Position numbers and translations under genes: made by a program. A DNA stretch of 52,135 nucleotides from Bradyrhizobium sp. (GTDB lineage Bacteria > Pseudomonadota > Alphaproteobacteria > Rhizobiales > Xanthobacteraceae). The notes below the pieces were generated by a model, which made no database searches, had not been told where the DNA came from, and worked only from the letters and a program-made list of their open reading frames with translations. Numbering within the stretch: position 1 is the first letter of the stretch; the number at the start of each line of letters is the position of its first letter. The DNA lies in assembly GCF_027451485.1 (NCBI RefSeq), contig NZ_DAIDJE010000053.1, forward strand, positions 1 through 52,135, read 5' to 3'. This document shows positions 33,559 to 42,955 of the stretch, piece by piece.

Positions 33559-34755
33559 TCAGCGTCCATTCAACCAGCGCGCGATGCGCTCCACCGCCTC
33601 GCGCATTTCCTCGGCCGAGCGCGCGTAGGAAAAGCGGATGAACTGCCGGCCGTGAACCGGATCGAAATCGACGCCGGGCGTCGCTGCGACGCGAGCCTTC
33701 TCCAGCATCTCGGCAGCGAACTTCAAACTGTCGGAGGTGAAGTCCGACACGTCCGCGTACAGATAGAAAGCGCCGTCTGCGGGGAGGAATTTGGTGAGAC
33801 CGGCGCGCGGCAGTCCCTCGATCAGGATACGTCGGTTTTCCAGATAGCCGCGCTTGATTTCTTCCATTTCAGCGCCGCCGTCGAACGCCGCCTCGGCCGC
33901 GATCTGGGATAACGTCGGCACCGAAATGGCGAGGTTCTGCTGGAGCCGCTCGATCGGCCGCACCAGCGGCTCGGGTACCACCATCCAGCCGACGCGCCAG
34001 CCGGTCATGCAAAAATATTTTGAGAAGGAATTGATGACCAGCGCCCTGGTCGAGAGCTCGGCCGCGGTTACAGCTGGAAAGGCGTAATCCAGCCCGTGAT
34101 AGATTTCATCGGAAATGAATCGGATGCCCGCGCTTTCGGCAGCCGAAATCAGGCCGCTCAGCGCCTCCCGCGACATCATGGTTCCGGTCGGATTGGCCGG
34201 ACTGCCAATCAAGACTCCCTTGAGCGGCGCCCTTCGATGCGCAGCAAGCAAGACCTCGCCCGTCAGGGCATGGCGCGTCTCGCTTGACGTCTCGATCAGC
34301 ACCGGCTCGCATCCGAGCGCGGTGAGAATATGCCGATAAGGGGGGTAGCCGGGAATCGTCACCGCGACCCGGTCGCCTGGTTCGAACATGGCGAGAAAGG
34401 CCAGAATGAAGCCGCCGGAGGAACCGGTAGTGACAACGATTCGCGCCGAATCGACGGTAACGCCGTAACTCTCGCGGTAATGGCGGGCGATCCGCTTGCG
34501 CAGGCTTGGGGTTCCAAGCGCGGAAGTGTAATCGATGCGGCCGGCGTCCAGCGCCGCATGGGCCGCCAATATCGCGGTTTTCGGCGCCGATGCTGCCGGC
34601 TGGCCGACTTCCATATGGATGACGTGGCCTCCGCCCGCTTCGATCCGGCTTGCGGCCGCCATCACATCCATCACCATGAACGGCGGGACGTCGCTGCGTC
34701 CCGACGCTGCCGTCAACAGGTCTTCGGTGCGGTCTCCAAGTATCGCTTCAGGCAT
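33559..34755 (-). CDS. Class I/II PLP-dependent aminotransferase
   Basis: A 398-residue fold-type I aminotransferase of the aspartate aminotransferase superfamily. Landmarks: GSSGGFILAF cofactor-phosphate loop, SPANPTGTMMS, SDEIYHGLDY, the Schiff-base lysine in NSFSKYFCMTGWRVGW and the substrate-carboxylate arginine in FIRFSYARS. The substrate cannot be assigned. It is transcribed away from the M48 protease gene, from which it is separated by about 100 bases. Confidence 0.9.
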   Translation of the reverse strand: MPEAILGDRTEDLLTAASGRSDVPPFMVMDVMAAASRIEAGGGHVIHMEVGQPAASAPKTAILAAHAALDAGRIDYTSALGTPSLRKRIARHYRESYGVTVDSARIVVTTGSSGGFILAFLAMFEPGDRVAVTIPGYPPYRHILTALGCEPVLIETSSETRHALTGEVLLAAHRRAPLKGVLIGSPANPTGTMMSREALSGLISAAESAGIRFISDEIYHGLDYAFPAVTAAELSTRALVINSFSKYFCMTGWRVGWMVVPEPLVRPIERLQQNLAISVPTLSQIAAEAAFDGGAEMEEIKRGYLENRRILIEGLPRAGLTKFLPADGAFYLYADVSDFTSDSLKFAAEMLEKARVAATPGVDFDPVHGRQFIRFSYARSAEEMREAVERIARWLNGR

Positions 34756-34856
34756 CGATATCTGCTATTTCGAGGTGTGCCCCAGACAAGCCTTAATCGG
34801 CGGATTGGTAGGGCATATCGCGTATCGGACCCGCCGCCAATCACTAAAGACCGCTG

Positions 34857-36341
34857 ATGCCGCTCACATTCGCTCCCTGCCGGATCACGACGAAAATCAC
34901 GGCCTTCGCCACCGCGATCGCCCTGCTTGCTGCCCCCGTGGCGGCGCTGGCCCAGGAACAAAAACTGGCGATCCTGCGCGATACCGAGACGGAAAATCTC
35001 TTGCGCGATTATGCAAAGCCGATCCTGCGCGCGGCGGGCCTCGAAAGACAGAACATTCAGGTCACAATTATCAACCAGCCGCAGTTCAACGCCTTCGTCG
35101 CCGACGGTCACCGCATTTTCGTGAATCACGGCGCACTGCTGGAATCGAAGACCCCGAACCAGATCATCGGCGTGCTCGCGCACGAAACCGGCCATCTTGC
35201 CGGCGGACATCTGGCGCGAATGCGCGAACAGCTGGCCACGGCGCAGACGCAGATGATTATCGCGATGCTGCTCGGCGCCGGTGCGCTCGCGGCGGGCTCG
35301 CGAAGCATGTCGAACGGCAATATCGGCCTTGCCGATGTCGGCGCGGCGGCGATCAGCGGGCCGCAGAACATGATCATGCGCAACCTGCTCGCCTATCAGC
35401 GCACGCAGGAAGAATCGGCCGACCGCGCGGGGGTCAAATTCCTCACCGCGACCGGTCAATCCGCCAAGGGCATGTACGAGACCTTCAAGCGCCTCAGCAA
35501 CGAGAGCCTGTTTTCCTCCCACGGAGCCGACCCGTATTACATGTCGCACCCGATGCCGGCCGAGCGCGTCGCGGCGCTGGAGGAGATCGCGCGCACCAGT
35601 CCCTATTGGGACAAGAAAGACCCGCCCGCGCTGCAGTTTCGTCACGACATGATGCGCGCCAAGATTTCCGGATTTCTGGAACGGCCGGAGACGGTTTACC
35701 GGCGCTATCCGCTGTCGAATACCAGCTTGCCCGCCCGCTATGCGCGCGCGATCTCGACCTATCTCCATGGCGATCTGAACAGTGCGGTCAGCCAGATCGA
35801 TTCGCTGATCCAGGCCGAACCCAACAACCCGTATTTCTACGAACTCAAAGGCCAGGCCCTGACCGAGGGCGGCCGGCCTTCGGAAGCATTGGCGCCGCTG
35901 CGCAAAGCGGTGGCTCTTTCCGACAAGGCGCCGCTCATCGAGATTTTACTTGGTCAGGCGCTCGTGGCAACCGACAACAAGGCCTATACTGATGAGGCTA
36001 TTTCGATCTTGCGCAACGCCACGGTGCGCGAAACCGAGCAGCCGCTCGCCTACACCGAACTGGCCATGGCCTACGGGCGAAAGGGTGACTTTGCCGAGGC
36101 CGATCTCGCATCGGCGCAGGCAGCTTTTTTGCGCGGCGACAACAAGACCGCGCGAGAGCTTGCCACCCGGGCAAAGACCCGCTTTGCCGTCGGCACCCCC
36201 GGCTGGGTCAAGGCTGACGATATCGTCGCAGCAAAGCCGACTGGAAAGAAGGACAACTCGTCGCGGTTTCAGTTTCACGTAGGCCCCCAGGATCGAACCG
36301 ACCACCAGGATTCCGAGGCCGGTCCGCAGAACATCCAATAA
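34857..36341 (+). CDS. M48 family metalloprotease with TPR-like C-terminus (BepA-like)
   Basis: A 494-residue exported protein. A signal peptide (ATAIALLAAPVAALAQ) precedes an M48 zinc protease domain with HETGH (H109, E110, H113) and a downstream glutamate in EESADRAG. The C-terminal half, from about residue 300, is TPR-like (NPYFYELKGQALTEGGRPSEALAPL). This is the layout of BepA/YfgC, a periplasmic protease and chaperone for outer-membrane protein assembly. It is followed after 37 bases by a DsbA-like gene, which suggests a periplasmic protein quality-control operon. Confidence 0.9.
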   Translation: MPLTFAPCRITTKITAFATAIALLAAPVAALAQEQKLAILRDTETENLLRDYAKPILRAAGLERQNIQVTIINQPQFNAFVADGHRIFVNHGALLESKTPNQIIGVLAHETGHLAGGHLARMREQLATAQTQMIIAMLLGAGALAAGSRSMSNGNIGLADVGAAAISGPQNMIMRNLLAYQRTQEESADRAGVKFLTATGQSAKGMYETFKRLSNESLFSSHGADPYYMSHPMPAERVAALEEIARTSPYWDKKDPPALQFRHDMMRAKISGFLERPETVYRRYPLSNTSLPARYARAISTYLHGDLNSAVSQIDSLIQAEPNNPYFYELKGQALTEGGRPSEALAPLRKAVALSDKAPLIEILLGQALVATDNKAYTDEAISILRNATVRETEQPLAYTELAMAYGRKGDFAEADLASAQAAFLRGDNKTARELATRAKTRFAVGTPGWVKADDIVAAKPTGKKDNSSRFQFHVGPQDRTDHQDSEAGPQNIQ

Positions 36342-36378
36342 CCCGCTTGAAGAAAAACCCGTTCAAAAGGAATGACCG

Positions 36379-37143
36379 ATGTCGCCGCTTCGCCTGCTCT
36401 CCCCCGCTTTATTCGCGCTGGCGATCGTCACAGCGCCGCCGGTTGCCTCGGCGCAAACCTTCTCGGAAGGCCAGCGCGATGCGATCGAGTCCATCATCAA
36501 GAATTACCTCATCACCCATCCCGAGGTGCTGGAAGATGCCATGGCGGAGTTGAACAAACGACAGGCCGCCGCCGAAGCCGAGAAACACGAAGCGAGCGTG
36601 ACCGAAAACGCCCAAGCGATCTTCAATTCGCCGCGTAACGTCACCCTCGGCAACAAGAACGGCGACGTCACCTTCGTCGAATTCTTCGATTACAACTGCG
36701 GCTACTGCAAGCGCGCTATGGCTGACATGCTCGATCTCTTGAAGACCGATCCGAAGCTCAAGGTGGTGCTCAAGGAATTTCCGGTGCTGAGCCAGGGTTC
36801 GGTGGAAGCTGCGAAAGTCGCCGTCGCCGTGCGGATGCAGGATTCCGGCGCCAAATATCTCGACTTCCACCAAAGGCTGCTCGGCGGTCGCGGACCGGCC
36901 GACAAGGCTCGCGCGCTTGCTGCTGCGAAGGACGCCGGCCTCGATATGGCCCGCATCGAAAAGGATATGGCAGGTCCTGAGGCGCGCGCCACCATCGAGG
37001 AAAACTTCAAGCTTGCCGAGTCGATGGGCATGAACGGAACGCCAAGTTACGTGATCGGAAAACAAGTGATTGTTGGCGCCATCGGACTCGATGGCCTGAA
37101 GGAAAAGATCGCGCTTGCGCGCTGCGGCAAAGCGACCTGCTGA
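36379..37143 (+). CDS. DsbA-family periplasmic thiol protein
   Basis: A 254-residue exported protein: signal peptide ending near VASAQ, an N-terminal helical segment (about 30-90), then a thioredoxin-fold DsbA domain with active site CGYC (C107, C110) and the cis-proline loop GTPSYVIG. The extra N-terminal helices resemble Com1/ScsC/BdbD-like members, some of which oligomerise through them. Probably a disulfide oxidase or isomerase. The ATG at 36379 follows AAGGAA. It is likely co-transcribed with the M48 protease gene. Confidence 0.9.
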   Translation: MSPLRLLSPALFALAIVTAPPVASAQTFSEGQRDAIESIIKNYLITHPEVLEDAMAELNKRQAAAEAEKHEASVTENAQAIFNSPRNVTLGNKNGDVTFVEFFDYNCGYCKRAMADMLDLLKTDPKLKVVLKEFPVLSQGSVEAAKVAVAVRMQDSGAKYLDFHQRLLGGRGPADKARALAAAKDAGLDMARIEKDMAGPEARATIEENFKLAESMGMNGTPSYVIGKQVIVGAIGLDGLKEKIALARCGKATC

Positions 37144-37170
37144 GGCACCGATCGACGCTTCGATAGAAAA

Positions 37171-37198
37171 GGCCGGCGTTTTCCGCCGGCCTTTTCTT
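37171..37198 (+). terminator. Rho-independent terminator of the M48-DsbA operon
   Basis: GGCCGGCG (37171-37178), 5-base loop, CGCCGGCC (37184-37191), then TTTTCTTT, 28 bases after the DsbA-like stop codon. Confidence 0.88.
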
Positions 37199-37331
37199 TG
37201 GAGATTTCGCGGCGCTGCGGTTCATCACGCATTCATCAAACAAAAGCGAGGGAACCGGCGAAACCCCGGAACATCACCCAATCTCCTTTCGTTGTCGGGC
37301 GGGCAGTGCAAACTTCGTGAGGAGGAATTTG

Positions 37332-38138
37332 ATGAGTAATCGTTGGATGATTACTGCGGCCGCCGCCGCGCTCATTGCCGGCAGCGGCTTCGCTTATGCA
37401 CAAACCAATATGGGCCGTGAAGGCGGCACCGCCGGCGGCGCGGGCATGCACCAAGGTGCGTCACCTTCCACCGGCGCGGGCCATGAAAGTTCGGCGGGCA
37501 TGAAATCCAGCCAGCAGGCCGAGCATGAGCAAAAAGGGTCTTCGACCAGTCGCAGCGCCCAACGAGAAACGAAAGGCGCCGAAAAGCGCACCGTCGGCCA
37601 GAGCGCGGCGAGCGAAAAATCTGCTGGTGAGAAATCCTCGCAAGAAAACAAGAGCGACCGTTCGAAGGGCATGAGCTCGCAGAATGAAGAAAAAGGCGCG
37701 ACCAGCAAGAAGGCCGAGGAACGCAACGAACGTAACGGCAACATGAAGGCCGAAGGTCAGCAGCATAACGGCAACATGAAAGCTGAAGGCCGCAACGGCA
37801 ATATGAATGCACAAGGTGCGAACGGCAATGCGACGGCCCAAGGCAACCGCGGCGGGGTAACGACCGGCCAGGCTGGTGCTGGCGCCAAGCTCTCATCCGA
37901 GCAACGCACCAAGATCACGTCGATCATCCACGGCCAGCACGTGGCGCCCGTGAACAACGTCAACTTCCCGGTTTCCGTCGGCACCCGCGTGCCGGGCGGC
38001 ATCGGCTTCCATCCATTGCCGGCCGAGATCGCAACGATCTATCCGGAATGGCGAGGATATGAGTACTTCCTCGTTCGCGACGAAATCGTGGTGGTGGATC
38101 CGCGGACCCTCGAGATTGTGGACGTGCTTCCGGCCTGA
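37332..38138 (+). CDS. DUF1236 domain exported protein
   Basis: A 268-residue secreted or periplasmic protein. A signal peptide ends near GFAYAQ. Residues ~25-185 are low-complexity, rich in Ser, Lys, Glu, Gly and Asn, with short repeats around NGNMKAEG (three or four near-copies). The C-terminal ~80 residues are a DUF1236 domain (EQRTKITSIIHGQ, then GFHPLPAEIATIYPEWRGYEYF and a terminal VDVLPA). The family is common in Bradyrhizobium and of unknown function. GAGGAGG lies six bases before the ATG. Confidence 0.88.
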   Translation: MSNRWMITAAAAALIAGSGFAYAQTNMGREGGTAGGAGMHQGASPSTGAGHESSAGMKSSQQAEHEQKGSSTSRSAQRETKGAEKRTVGQSAASEKSAGEKSSQENKSDRSKGMSSQNEEKGATSKKAEERNERNGNMKAEGQQHNGNMKAEGRNGNMNAQGANGNATAQGNRGGVTTGQAGAGAKLSSEQRTKITSIIHGQHVAPVNNVNFPVSVGTRVPGGIGFHPLPAEIATIYPEWRGYEYFLVRDEIVVVDPRTLEIVDVLPA

Positions 38139-38165
38139 TCTTGAGCCAAGGACTTCGCGAATCCG

Positions 38166-38193
38166 GGGCGGGTCCTTGCGACCCGCCCTTTTC
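38166..38193 (+). terminator. Rho-independent terminator of the DUF1236 gene
   Basis: GGGCGGGTC (38166-38174), 5-base loop, GACCCGCCC (38180-38188), then TTTTCTTA; a perfect 9-bp stem 28 bases after the stop codon. Confidence 0.88.
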
Positions 38194-38400
38194 TTACCAA
38201 AACGAATGCCTACGGCTGCAACAGGGCCCCAGGAGGCCCGCCCTTGATTCATGGTTAATCAATAGTTTCTGCCGATTCTTGGAGGGTTTTTCACCAGATG
38301 GATGAGGCATTTGGGAGTCCTGCGACCCGGGCTTAAGGCTTCCCTCCCGCCCCTTAGTTACCTATAACCGCGCGACATCAATCGTATTGCCAGGACCGGG

Positions 38401-38862
38401 ATGGCCGACATCGAAACGATCTACGTGCTCAATGGCCCGAACCTGAATCTCCTCGGAACCCGCGAACCGGAAACCTATGGGCGTGCCACGCTGACAGACG
38501 TCGAGAAACTTTGCGCGGATACGGCCGCCAGATACGGCTGGAAGGCCGATTGCCGGCAGTCGAACCGGGAAGGTGAACTGATCGACTTCATTCACGAAGC
38601 CCATGCCAAAAAGGCCGCTGGCATCGTCATCAATCCCGGCGGATATTCGCATACATCGATCGCCCTTCACGACGCGCTGCTCGCGGTGAAGGTTCCGGCG
38701 GTCGAAGTGCATGTCAGTAATATTCATGCCCGCGAGAGCTTCCGTCATCACTCTTTTACCGCCAAGGCGGCCTTCGCTGCCCTTGCGGGCTTCGGCGTTG
38801 ACGGGTACCGCCTTGCAATCATCGGCCTCGCGGCCAAGCTTGGCGTCCGGGCCACGTCCTGA
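38401..38862 (+). CDS. aroQ: 3-dehydroquinate dehydratase, type II
   Basis: A 153-residue type II enzyme of the shikimate pathway, converting 3-dehydroquinate to 3-dehydroshikimate. Signatures: [17 protein letters not shown] with the catalytic tyrosine, [16 protein letters not shown], and [16 protein letters not shown] with the catalytic histidine. AGGA lies just upstream of the ATG. It precedes accB, an arrangement shared with many Rhizobiales. Confidence 0.97.
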   Translation: MADIETIYVLNGPNLNLLGTREPETYGRATLTDVEKLCADTAARYGWKADCRQSNREGELIDFIHEAHAKKAAGIVINPGGYSHTSIALHDALLAVKVPAVEVHVSNIHARESFRHHSFTAKAAFAALAGFGVDGYRLAIIGLAAKLGVRATS

Positions 38863-38939
38863 CGCCAGGTAGACTGGAATTGACGTTCGCTACCCTGGAT
38901 CCCTTAAGTCACGACAAAGAGAACCTTCGGATCGAAATC

Positions 38940-39434
38940 ATGGCGCGCCAGCCGGACGATAAAGCAGCCGAAAGATTTGCAACCAGCGACGGAGCGCTCA
39001 TTCGCGAACTCGCTTTGCTGCTGGACGAAACCAGCCTGACTGAAATCGAGATCGAACGCGCAGGCCTGCGGGTGCGCGTGGCGCGCAATTTCAGCATCGC
39101 CACCTCAATGCCTGCGGGAGCACCATATGCAACACATGCACCAATGGCTGCACCAGCGCCGATCCCCACAGCCGCCGCAACGACCGACTTTAGCAAGCAT
39201 CCCGGCGCCGTCCCATCGCCGATGGTCGGCACGGCCTATTGGGCGTCCGAACCCGGCGCAAAGCCCTTCATCGAAGTGGGCGCCAAAGTGTCGGTCGGAC
39301 AGACGCTGCTGATCATCGAGGCCATGAAAACGATGAATCAGATTCCTTCGCCGCGGGCCGGCACCGTCACGCAAATTCTTGTCGAGGATGGCCAGCCCGT
39401 GGAATTTGGCGAGCCGCTGGTGATCATTGAATAG
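38940..39434 (+). CDS. accB: Biotin carboxyl carrier protein of acetyl-CoA carboxylase
   Basis: A 164-residue BCCP that carries biotin between biotin carboxylase and carboxyltransferase in fatty-acid initiation. The biotinylated lysine is K130 in EAMKTMNQ; the domain starts with [19 protein letters not shown] proline/alanine-rich linker separates it from the N-terminal region. The start at 38940 gives the usual N-terminus; the frame extends 20 codons upstream without a good ribosome-binding site. Confidence 0.95.
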   Translation: MARQPDDKAAERFATSDGALIRELALLLDETSLTEIEIERAGLRVRVARNFSIATSMPAGAPYATHAPMAAPAPIPTAAATTDFSKHPGAVPSPMVGTAYWASEPGAKPFIEVGAKVSVGQTLLIIEAMKTMNQIPSPRAGTVTQILVEDGQPVEFGEPLVIIE

Positions 39435-39506
39435 CGATTGGTGAATAGCGAATAGCCAGGAGTGTACTCGCGACTCCCTGCCCGCCATTCGCCCCCGAAG
39501 GACACC

Positions 39507-40856
39507 ATGTTTGACAAGATCCTGATAGCCAATCGCGGCGAAATCGCACTGCGCATCCTGCGGGCGTGCAAGGAGCTTGGCATTGCATCGGTCGCGGTGC
39601 ATTCCACGGCCGACGCCGATGCAATGCATGTCCGCCTGGCGGATGAGAGCGTCTGCATCGGCCCTCCGCCGTCAAAGGACAGCTACCTCAACATTCCGGC
39701 GCTGCTCGCGGCCTGTGAAATCACCGGCGCTGACGCCGTGCATCCGGGCTACGGCTTCCTGTCGGAAAACGCCCGCTTTGCCGAAATCCTCGCCGACCAC
39801 AATCTGCATTTCATCGGACCCAAGGCCGAGCATATCCGCCTGATGGGCGACAAGATCGAGGCCAAGAAAACCGCCAAACGGCTCGGCATTCCCGTGGTGC
39901 CGGGTTCCGACGGCGCGGTCGGCGTCGGCGACGAAGCGATGGCGATTGCGCAACAAATCGGCTTTCCGGTGCTGGTGAAAGCGGCGGCAGGCGGCGGTGG
40001 CCGGGGCATGAAAGTCGCCCAGACGGCTCAGGACCTCGCACTTGCGCTGTCGACGGCCGCGAACGAAGCGAGATCCGCCTTCGGCGATGCTTCCGTCTAT
40101 CTCGAGAAATATCTCCAGAAGCCGCGCCATATCGAAATCCAGGTGCTGGGCGATGGCCGCGGCGGCGCCATCCATCTCGGCGAGCGCGACTGCTCGCTGC
40201 AACGGCGGCATCAAAAGGTCTGGGAAGAAGGGCCCTCGCCCGCGCTCGACGCCGCCGCACGTGCCAAGATCGGCGCTACCGTCGCGAAAGCAATGCAGGA
40301 GATGAAATATCTCGGCGTCGGCACGGTGGAGTTCCTCTACGAGGACGGCGAGTTCTATTTCATAGAGATGAATACGCGCATCCAGGTCGAGCATCCCGTT
40401 ACTGAAATGATCACCGGCATCGACCTCGTGCTGGAGCAGATCCGGATCGCCGCGGGTGGCGACCTGCCGGCGACGCAAGACGAGGTGATGATCAACGGCC
40501 ATGCCATCGAATGCCGCGTCAACGCCGAAAACCCCGTCACCTTCCGCCCGTCTCCCGGCAAGATCCTGCAATATCATCCGCCGGGCGGCCTTGGAGTGCG
40601 GATCGATTCCGCCGTGTACCAGGGATATGTGATCCCGCCTTACTACGACTCGCTGGTCGGCAAGTTGATCGTGCACGGCAAGACCCGTACCGAGTGTCTG
40701 ATGCGGCTGCGGCGCGCCCTCGACGAAATGGTGGTCGACGGCATTGAAACCACGCTCCCCCTGTTTCGGGCACTTGTGCGGGAGACCGACATTATCGACG
40801 GCGATTACCATATCCACTGGCTGGAGCAGTATCTCGCCGGCCAATCGGCAAGCTGA
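39507..40856 (+). CDS. accC: Biotin carboxylase subunit of acetyl-CoA carboxylase
   Basis: A 449-residue ATP-grasp enzyme that carboxylates biotin on AccB. The start [17 protein letters not shown] is canonical; [10 protein letters not shown] is the glycine-rich ATP loop, with [31 protein letters not shown] and the C-terminal [10 protein letters not shown] as further landmarks. It lies 72 bases after accB. The frame extends upstream to 39462, but the ATG at 39507 is clearly the family start. Confidence 0.97.
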   Translation: MFDKILIANRGEIALRILRACKELGIASVAVHSTADADAMHVRLADESVCIGPPPSKDSYLNIPALLAACEITGADAVHPGYGFLSENARFAEILADHNLHFIGPKAEHIRLMGDKIEAKKTAKRLGIPVVPGSDGAVGVGDEAMAIAQQIGFPVLVKAAAGGGGRGMKVAQTAQDLALALSTAANEARSAFGDASVYLEKYLQKPRHIEIQVLGDGRGGAIHLGERDCSLQRRHQKVWEEGPSPALDAAARAKIGATVAKAMQEMKYLGVGTVEFLYEDGEFYFIEMNTRIQVEHPVTEMITGIDLVLEQIRIAAGGDLPATQDEVMINGHAIECRVNAENPVTFRPSPGKILQYHPPGGLGVRIDSAVYQGYVIPPYYDSLVGKLIVHGKTRTECLMRLRRALDEMVVDGIETTLPLFRALVRETDIIDGDYHIHWLEQYLAGQSAS

Positions 40857-40877
40857 CACTGGCGGTTTTCGGCAGAT

Positions 40878-42518
40878 GTGACCGAAAAGTTCCGTTCCTG
40901 GAACCAGAAGGCGGCTCAAAATTGCCTTGCACGTGGCGGTCGGTCGAGGTTTCCTCAGGATATCTTGATCTTTTCCAGCGCAAAAATTCAAACGACCGGC
41001 ACGAAACGGCGCGGCTCGCTTGGGCAAATCCTGCTGCTCGCGGCAGGATTCCTGGTGCTGGTCGGGATCAGCGCATTGTCGGTCATCCTTGTCGATCGCG
41101 CCCGCGAAGACAACGACTGGGTCGTGCATACGGTTGAGGTCGAAAACCAAATCTCGACCTTGCGGCTGCGCATTCGGACGACTGAAAGTGCTGCGCGCGG
41201 CTACCTTCTCACCGACGAACAGCGTTTTCTCGACGAATACCTGGCCGCAGCGGCCAATGTGCGTTCGGATATCGACAAGCTGATCCAGCTGTCCGGCGAC
41301 AACCGGGTCCAGATCGCCAACGCCAGTGAGCTGCGGACGCCAGTTGAGGCCCGCCTTGACGAGTTCGCAAAAGCCATCGGATTTGCCCAGCGGCACGACA
41401 CGGCCGGGGGCATCGAGCTGTTGCGCTCATCCGATTCGGGCCGGGCGACGGAACGCATCAACGATGTCGCCAGCCGGATGCGGGCAGAGGAAGAGCGGCT
41501 GTTCGCGCAGCGCACCCAAACCGCAGACCGCACCGAGCGCTTTGCCTCCATCGTAACCGTCGCGGGCTCCGGTCTCGTCGTGCTCCTCGCCTGCATCTCC
41601 ATATTTCTTGTGCGGCGGTCGATCCGCGCCCGGGACCAGGCCGAGGCACAGCTACGCGATGCGAATCTCAACCTCGAAGCCACGGTGGACGAGCGCACCG
41701 CCGACCTGCGCGAGGCCAACAACGAGATTCAACGCTTCGCCTACATCGTCAGCCACGACCTGCGCTCGCCGCTGGTCAACATCATGGGTTTTACCAGCGA
41801 GCTTGAGGAACTGCGTAACGAGATATTTAAACGGATCGCCGCGCTTCATGCTGCCGCGTCGCAAAACCCGGCCTTGCCCGCGGCGGCAAGGGACACGGAG
41901 CCGACGCTGGATGCCGAAGACCAGCAACGGCTCGCGTATTTTTCCGAAGCGCTCGAATTTATCAAATCGTCGATCGCAAAAATGGATCGGCTGATCTCAG
42001 CCATCCTCAGCCTCACCCGGGAGGGACGGCGCGAATTTCGACCGGTCCGGATCGACACGCGCGAGCTGATCGAGGCAATCGTTACCACGGTCGCTCATCA
42101 GGCGGCGGAGGGACAGGCTGAGATCCATATCGAACCGCTCCCCGAGATTACCAGCGACCGCCTCGCGCTGGAGCAGATATTCTCCAACCTGATCGACAAC
42201 GCACTGAAATACCTCAAACCAGGTGTTCCCGGAAAGATCTTCATACGGGCGCGCACCAAACTCGGCTATGCAATCTTCGAGATCAGCGACAACGGCCGCG
42301 GCATCGATCCGAAGGATCACCAGCGCATTTTCGACCTTTTTCGGCGCGCAGGTCCACAGGACAAGCCAGGCCAGGGAATCGGCCTTGCCCATGTCCGCGC
42401 CCTGGTGCGACGGCTTGGCGGAACCATGTCGGTCACATCGGAACTTGATCAAGGAAGCACCTTCACAGTAACCCTTCCCATCAACTGGAACGCCAACAGA
42501 CGGAACAGGGAGCCATGA
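40878..42518 (+). CDS. CHASE3 sensor histidine kinase
   Basis: A membrane kinase of up to 546 residues. A first helix (ILLLAAGFLVLVGISALSV) and a second (VTVAGSGLVVLLACISIFLV) bracket a ~145-residue extracytoplasmic CHASE3 domain (RTTESAARGYLLTDEQRFL is typical). Inside are HisKA (YIVSHDLRSP, H293) and HATPase_c (NLIDNALKYL; DNGRGID; GIGLAHVRALVRRLGG). The start is uncertain: GTG 40878 adds about 40 hydrophilic residues; TTG 40965, four bases after AGGA, may be better. It lies 21 bases after accC and overlaps the next gene by ATGA. Confidence 0.9.
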   Translation: MTEKFRSWNQKAAQNCLARGGRSRFPQDILIFSSAKIQTTGTKRRGSLGQILLLAAGFLVLVGISALSVILVDRAREDNDWVVHTVEVENQISTLRLRIRTTESAARGYLLTDEQRFLDEYLAAAANVRSDIDKLIQLSGDNRVQIANASELRTPVEARLDEFAKAIGFAQRHDTAGGIELLRSSDSGRATERINDVASRMRAEEERLFAQRTQTADRTERFASIVTVAGSGLVVLLACISIFLVRRSIRARDQAEAQLRDANLNLEATVDERTADLREANNEIQRFAYIVSHDLRSPLVNIMGFTSELEELRNEIFKRIAALHAAASQNPALPAAARDTEPTLDAEDQQRLAYFSEALEFIKSSIAKMDRLISAILSLTREGRREFRPVRIDTRELIEAIVTTVAHQAAEGQAEIHIEPLPEITSDRLALEQIFSNLIDNALKYLKPGVPGKIFIRARTKLGYAIFEISDNGRGIDPKDHQRIFDLFRRAGPQDKPGQGIGLAHVRALVRRLGGTMSVTSELDQGSTFTVTLPINWNANRRNREP

Positions 42519-42955
42519 GCGCAGCGGTCACCATCATCATGATCGAGGATGACGAGGGTCACGCCCGTCTGATCGAGCGCAACATCAGGCGATCCGGTGT
42601 CAATAACGAAATCGTGCCGTTTACAAGCGGCACAGCAGCCTTACGTTACCTGTTTGGAAACGACGGTTCCGGCCTGGAACGCAAGGGAGACGCGCTCCTG
42701 ATCCTGCTCGACCTCAATCTTCCCGATATGGGCGGGATCGAGATCCTGCAGCGCGTGAAGGAGAACAAGCACCTCAAGTCCACCCCGGTCGTGGTGCTGA
42801 CCACGACCGACGATTCCCAGGAGATCAAGCGTTGCTATGAACTCGGCTGCAACGTCTACATCACCAAGCCCGTCAACTACGAAAGCTTCGCCAACGCCAT
42901 TCGCCAGCTCGGCCTGTTCTTCTCGGTCATTCAGGTGCCCCCTGCCGCCACATGA
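42515..42955 (+). CDS. Single-domain response regulator (Rcp1-like)
   Basis: A 146-residue receiver domain without an output domain. The acidic pair is IEDDEGH, the phosphoacceptor D66 in LLDLNLPDMGG, and the conserved lysine in YITKPVN. This form, with a long loop before D66 (NDGSGLERKGD), resembles Rcp1-type regulators paired with kinases. The ATGA overlaps with the kinases on both sides strongly suggest it carries phosphate between them. Confidence 0.92.
   Translation: MSAAVTIIMIEDDEGHARLIERNIRRSGVNNEIVPFTSGTAALRYLFGNDGSGLERKGDALLILLDLNLPDMGGIEILQRVKENKHLKSTPVVVLTTTDDSQEIKRCYELGCNVYITKPVNYESFANAIRQLGLFFSVIQVPPAAT

Noticed and set aside
38298..38336. 12-codon leader-peptide-like frame before aroQ
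   Set aside because: Starts about 12 bases after GGAGGG but has no run of regulatory codons and no terminator/antiterminator pair to support attenuation.
39672..41396. 574-codon minus-strand frame opposite accC and the kinase gene
   Set aside because: Antisense to two well-supported genes; the sequence has no family similarity I can see.
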